Made by a program: the position numbers and the translations under genes
In this document: one piece after another, positions 61,642 to 64,000 of the stretch
Numbering within the stretch: position 1 is the first letter of the stretch
How the letters are laid out: every line of letters begins with the position of its first letter
Assembly (NCBI GenBank): GCA_947499565.1
Contig: CANMOV010000001.1
Location: forward strand, 1 to 64,000
Source: an uncultured Croceitalea sp.
Lineage (GTDB): Bacteria > Bacteroidota > Bacteroidia > Flavobacteriales > Flavobacteriaceae
DNA: 64,000 nucleotides
Direction: 5' to 3'
The notes under the pieces: model-generated
The model's database searches: none
Told to the model about the DNA's origin: nothing
Seen by the model: only the letters and a program-made list of their open reading frames with translations

Positions 61642-61668
61642 TTGCCTTAAAAATCATCCCTATATTTG
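61642..61668 (+). promoter_or_regulatory. promoter of the RecD-like helicase gene
   Basis: TTG (61642-61644), a short 16-bp spacer and a perfect TATATTTG (61661-61668). The ATG is at 61676, only 7 bp after the -7 box, so the leader should be only about 2-4 bases. Confidence 0.5.
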
Positions 61669-61675
61669 GGGCTTT

Positions 61676-63115
61676 ATGACCCATTTTACTGCAATTGATT
61701 TTCATAAGGTTTTAGTTGAAAAATTCCCACATTCACCAACTGAATTGCAAGACGTTACCTTGCATAAGTTGGCAGATTTTGTATTGTCCAAAGAAAAAGA
61801 AAGGCTCTTTTTACTTAAGGGATATGCAGGAACAGGAAAAACTACAATTATCGGAAGCCTAGTTAAAAACTTATGGCATGCGAAAATGAAATCCGTTTTA
61901 ATGGCGCCAACGGGCAGAGCAGCAAAAGTAATGTCTGTATATGCAAAGACAAAAGCTTTTACTATTCATAAGAAAATTTATTTCCCTAAAAAACAGGCGA
62001 GTGGCGCAATACAATTTACATTAGCCCCTAATAAACATAGAGATACGGTATTTATAGTCGATGAAGCATCTATGATTCCCGATGCTCCTGCAGATTCTAA
62101 GCTTTTTGAAAATGGGTCTTTGTTAGATGACTTAATCTTTTATGTCTATTCCGGCCACAATTGTAAATTAATTTTAATAGGCGATACGGCTCAGTTACCG
62201 CCGGTAAAGTTAGAACTAAGCCCAGCTTTAGATGAGAACAAACTAGAATTACATTATAATAAGTCGGTTACAAAAATTGAGTTGGATGAGGTAATGCGGC
62301 AAACTAGTGATTCTGGCATTCTTTTTAATGCGACCAATCTTAGAGAACAACTACAAAGCGATTTTTTTGATGAGTTTAAATTTCATCTAAGTTTATTTCA
62401 GGACATTGTCCGGTTAGTAGATGGGCATGAAATACAAGAGGCTATAGACGCTTCATATTCTCAAAATGGTAAGGAAGAAACAGCGATTATAGTACGTTCA
62501 AATAAGAGAGCTAATTTATATAATGAAAATATTAGGGAACGTATACTCTTCTTAGAAAATCAAATTTCAGTAGGGGATTTTATGATGGTAGTGAAGAATA
62601 ATTATTTTTGGCTTAAACCAACTTCAGAAGCAGGTTTCATAGCCAATGGCGATATTATTGAGATTTTAGAACTCTTTTCCATCAAAGAACTATATGGATT
62701 TTCATTTGCAGAGGTAAAAGTTCAAATGGTTGATTATCCAAATCAAAAACCCTTTGAAACTGTATTACTTTTAGATACCATTAAGGCAGAAACGCCTTCG
62801 TTACCATATGAAGAGAGTAACCGATTGTATCAAGAAGTTTCAAAAGATTTTGCTCATGAAAAATCAAAATACAAGAAGTTTCTAAGCGTTAAGAACAACA
62901 AATATTTTAATGCCTTACAGGTCAAATTTTCTTATGCTATTACGTGTCACAAATCACAAGGGGGGCAATGGAATACTATTTTTGTAGAGCAACCTTATTT
63001 ACCAAATGGTATAGATAAAGATTATTTGCGTTGGTTATATACAGCAGTAACAAGAGCTAAAAATCAGCTTTACCTTATTGGATTTAAGGATGATTTTTTT
63101 GTTGGTGAGGAATAG
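61676..63115 (+). CDS. RecD-like ATP-dependent DNA helicase
   Basis: A 479-residue SF1B helicase: motif I LLKGYAGTGKTT (about 47-58), motif II VFIVDEASM (about 126-134), motif III LILIGDTAQLPPV, UvrD_C_2-like block with CHKSQGGQW, and motif VI YTAVTRAKNQLYLI. It lacks the N-terminal extension of RecD2, so it is a short RecD/Pif1-like form common in Bacteroidota. The next ATG would delete the Walker A motif, so the start at 61676 is well supported. Confidence 0.9.
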   Translation: MTHFTAIDFHKVLVEKFPHSPTELQDVTLHKLADFVLSKEKERLFLLKGYAGTGKTTIIGSLVKNLWHAKMKSVLMAPTGRAAKVMSVYAKTKAFTIHKKIYFPKKQASGAIQFTLAPNKHRDTVFIVDEASMIPDAPADSKLFENGSLLDDLIFYVYSGHNCKLILIGDTAQLPPVKLELSPALDENKLELHYNKSVTKIELDEVMRQTSDSGILFNATNLREQLQSDFFDEFKFHLSLFQDIVRLVDGHEIQEAIDASYSQNGKEETAIIVRSNKRANLYNENIRERILFLENQISVGDFMMVVKNNYFWLKPTSEAGFIANGDIIEILELFSIKELYGFSFAEVKVQMVDYPNQKPFETVLLLDTIKAETPSLPYEESNRLYQEVSKDFAHEKSKYKKFLSVKNNKYFNALQVKFSYAITCHKSQGGQWNTIFVEQPYLPNGIDKDYLRWLYTAVTRAKNQLYLIGFKDDFFVGEE

Positions 63116-63142
63116 CCTATTTTAGTATAAATCGTTTCAAAA

Positions 63143-63715
63143 ATGACACCGGAAACAATCATAAGTATATTTTTAGGTATAGGTCTAGCAGCTTCTACAG
63201 GCTTTAGAGTATTTCTACCTTTATTTGCGTTAAGTCTAGCTTCATACTTTGGAGTTTGGGACTTGAATGAAAGCTGGCAATGGATAGGTAGTTTAGCTGC
63301 TGTAATCACTTTAGGCGTAGCTACAGTAGCAGAAGTATTTGCGTACTTTATACCATGGGTAGATAATGCTTTGGATAGTATTGCAATACCATTGGCGGCA
63401 ATTGCTGGTACTGCAGTTATGGTCTCTACAGTTGCAAACCTAGATCCGGTAATTACTTGGTCATTGGCTATTATAGCTGGTGGAGGCACAGCCGCTGCGA
63501 TAAAAGGTGCAAATGCTACAGGTAGATTAACATCAACCGCAACAACCGGAGGTTTTGCAAACCCTGTTGTATCAACAGTAGAAACAGGAACCGCAGTTGT
63601 GGTATCTACAGCTTCTATATTTGCTCCAATTTTAGCTGCTGTTTTAGTAGTCATTATACTAGCTATTATATTTAAAATATATAGGAAACTCCGACCTAAG
63701 ACTCGAACCCAATAA
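63143..63715 (+). CDS. DUF4126 membrane protein
   Basis: A 190-residue protein with about five membrane helices and the DUF4126 pattern: GIGLAASTGFRVFLPLFALSLAS, then FAYFIPWVDNALDSIAIPLAAIAGT, and repeated Ala/Thr/Gly-rich segments (AAIKGANATGRLTSTATTGGFANPVVSTVETG). The tail is basic. Function unknown. It follows the helicase by 27 bp, and the kdsB start lies 17 bp after it. Confidence 0.85.
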   Translation: MTPETIISIFLGIGLAASTGFRVFLPLFALSLASYFGVWDLNESWQWIGSLAAVITLGVATVAEVFAYFIPWVDNALDSIAIPLAAIAGTAVMVSTVANLDPVITWSLAIIAGGGTAAAIKGANATGRLTSTATTGGFANPVVSTVETGTAVVVSTASIFAPILAAVLVVIILAIIFKIYRKLRPKTRTQ

Positions 63716-63732
63716 GATAATTTTCTAGGAAA

Positions 63733-64000
63733 GTGAAGATAATTTCAATGATTCCCGCTCGTTATCAAGCCTCAAGGTTTCCCGCAAAATTAATGCAAGA
63801 TTTAGGTGGAAAACCGGTCATTTTAAGAACTTATGAGGCCACAGTAGCTACTCAACTTTTTGATGATGTATATGTGGTTACAGATAGTGATATCATTTTT
63901 ACACTCATTGTAGATAATGGAGGAAAAGCCATAATGAGCAAAGAAACACATGAAAGTGGAAGCGACAGAATTGCGGAAGCAGTTGCTGACATGGAAGTGG
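63733..64000 (+). CDS. kdsB: 3-deoxy-manno-octulosonate cytidylyltransferase, 5' part (partial)
   Basis: The frame runs to the end of the window without a stop: [37 protein letters not shown] and [16 protein letters not shown] are the N-terminal nucleotidyltransferase motifs of KdsB, which makes CMP-Kdo for lipopolysaccharide. The start is a GTG at 63733, giving the family N-terminus [11 protein letters not shown]; the first ATG would remove five residues. The 3' part is outside the window. Confidence 0.93.
   Translation, partial: MKIISMIPARYQASRFPAKLMQDLGGKPVILRTYEATVATQLFDDVYVVTDSDIIFTLIVDNGGKAIMSKETHESGSDRIAEAVADMEV

Noticed and set aside
63690-63715. T-loop-like GGGTTCGAGTC on the minus strand, a possible tRNA end
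   Set aside because: The 3' strand would need a TCCGACC-type start about 70 bases upstream, which is absent, and the stem pairs only by wobble. It is the coding end of the DUF4126 gene.

Overview
The window is a low-GC stretch of a chromosome from a member of the Bacteroidota, most likely a marine Flavobacteriaceae (Maribacter/Zobellia/Arenibacter-like). Reasons: promoter -7 boxes of the form TAnnTTTG occur before many genes, almost no Shine-Dalgarno sequences are visible, and the window carries Flavobacteriia-typical families (DUF6452, DUF6048, DUF6768, DUF3822, head-GIN proteins, Flavobacteriia-type DnaX and Lon). The genus is an inference. I see no IS element, prophage, CRISPR array, tRNA or plasmid function.

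Layout. 1-427: end of an rRNA operon (23S tail, spacer, 5S, terminator). 443-9520: hemolysin III-like and ZIP membrane proteins, two rRNA methyltransferases (THUMP type and RlmD), an ECF sigma module, rocD with an unusual leader, and a CarboxypepD_reg-like secreted protein. 9717-17692: a minus-strand operon SpoIIM - membrane protein - DUF4129 - DUF4350 - MoxR - DUF58, with a divergent RDD-TRIC pair. 17689-24375: cyclophilin, NUDIX, PlsC, a second ECF module, an M20 amidohydrolase and NDH-2. 24367-34070: XerD with a GH13 glucosidase, three small outer-membrane barrels, AroQ, a PQQ-type sugar dehydrogenase, Lpd, tandem MsrB and a collagen-like lipoprotein. 34238-41304: GlgB, GH31 glucosidase, M48 protease, MFS transporter and a small secreted protein. 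41382-46999: a third ECF sigma/anti-sigma pair with two repeat-built adhesin-like proteins, then divergent lon. 47041-53524: cmk, a LysM protein, rpsA and the pyrR-pyrB-STAS-rnz group, interrupted by a four-helix-bundle gene. 53587-64000: pdxH, sixA-ppk1, miaE/dnaX, RNase P RNA, rsmD, DUF3822, a RecD-like helicase, DUF4126 and the 5' end of kdsB.

How the genes work together. Much is housekeeping: RNA modification and processing, pyrimidine and shikimate steps, alpha-glucan metabolism, methionine-sulfoxide repair and polyphosphate. The regulatory part is three separate ECF sigma factors, each followed by a small membrane protein. The least understood coherent unit is the MoxR-DUF58-DUF4129-DUF4350-SpoIIM-RDD membrane system.

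The most unexpected non-coding signal is a set of tandem arrays with a strict 7-bp period but a different unit at each site: in the 23S-5S spacer, at 21106-21202, and just upstream of rnz and pdxH. Other signals are a structured leader plus a Cys-rich insertion in rocD, a 20-bp perfect palindrome before an ECF sigma gene, a leader hairpin before rpsA, two apparently leaderless genes, two divergent genes whose start codons share one CATG, and an rsmD stop codon lying next to the terminal helix of RNase P RNA.
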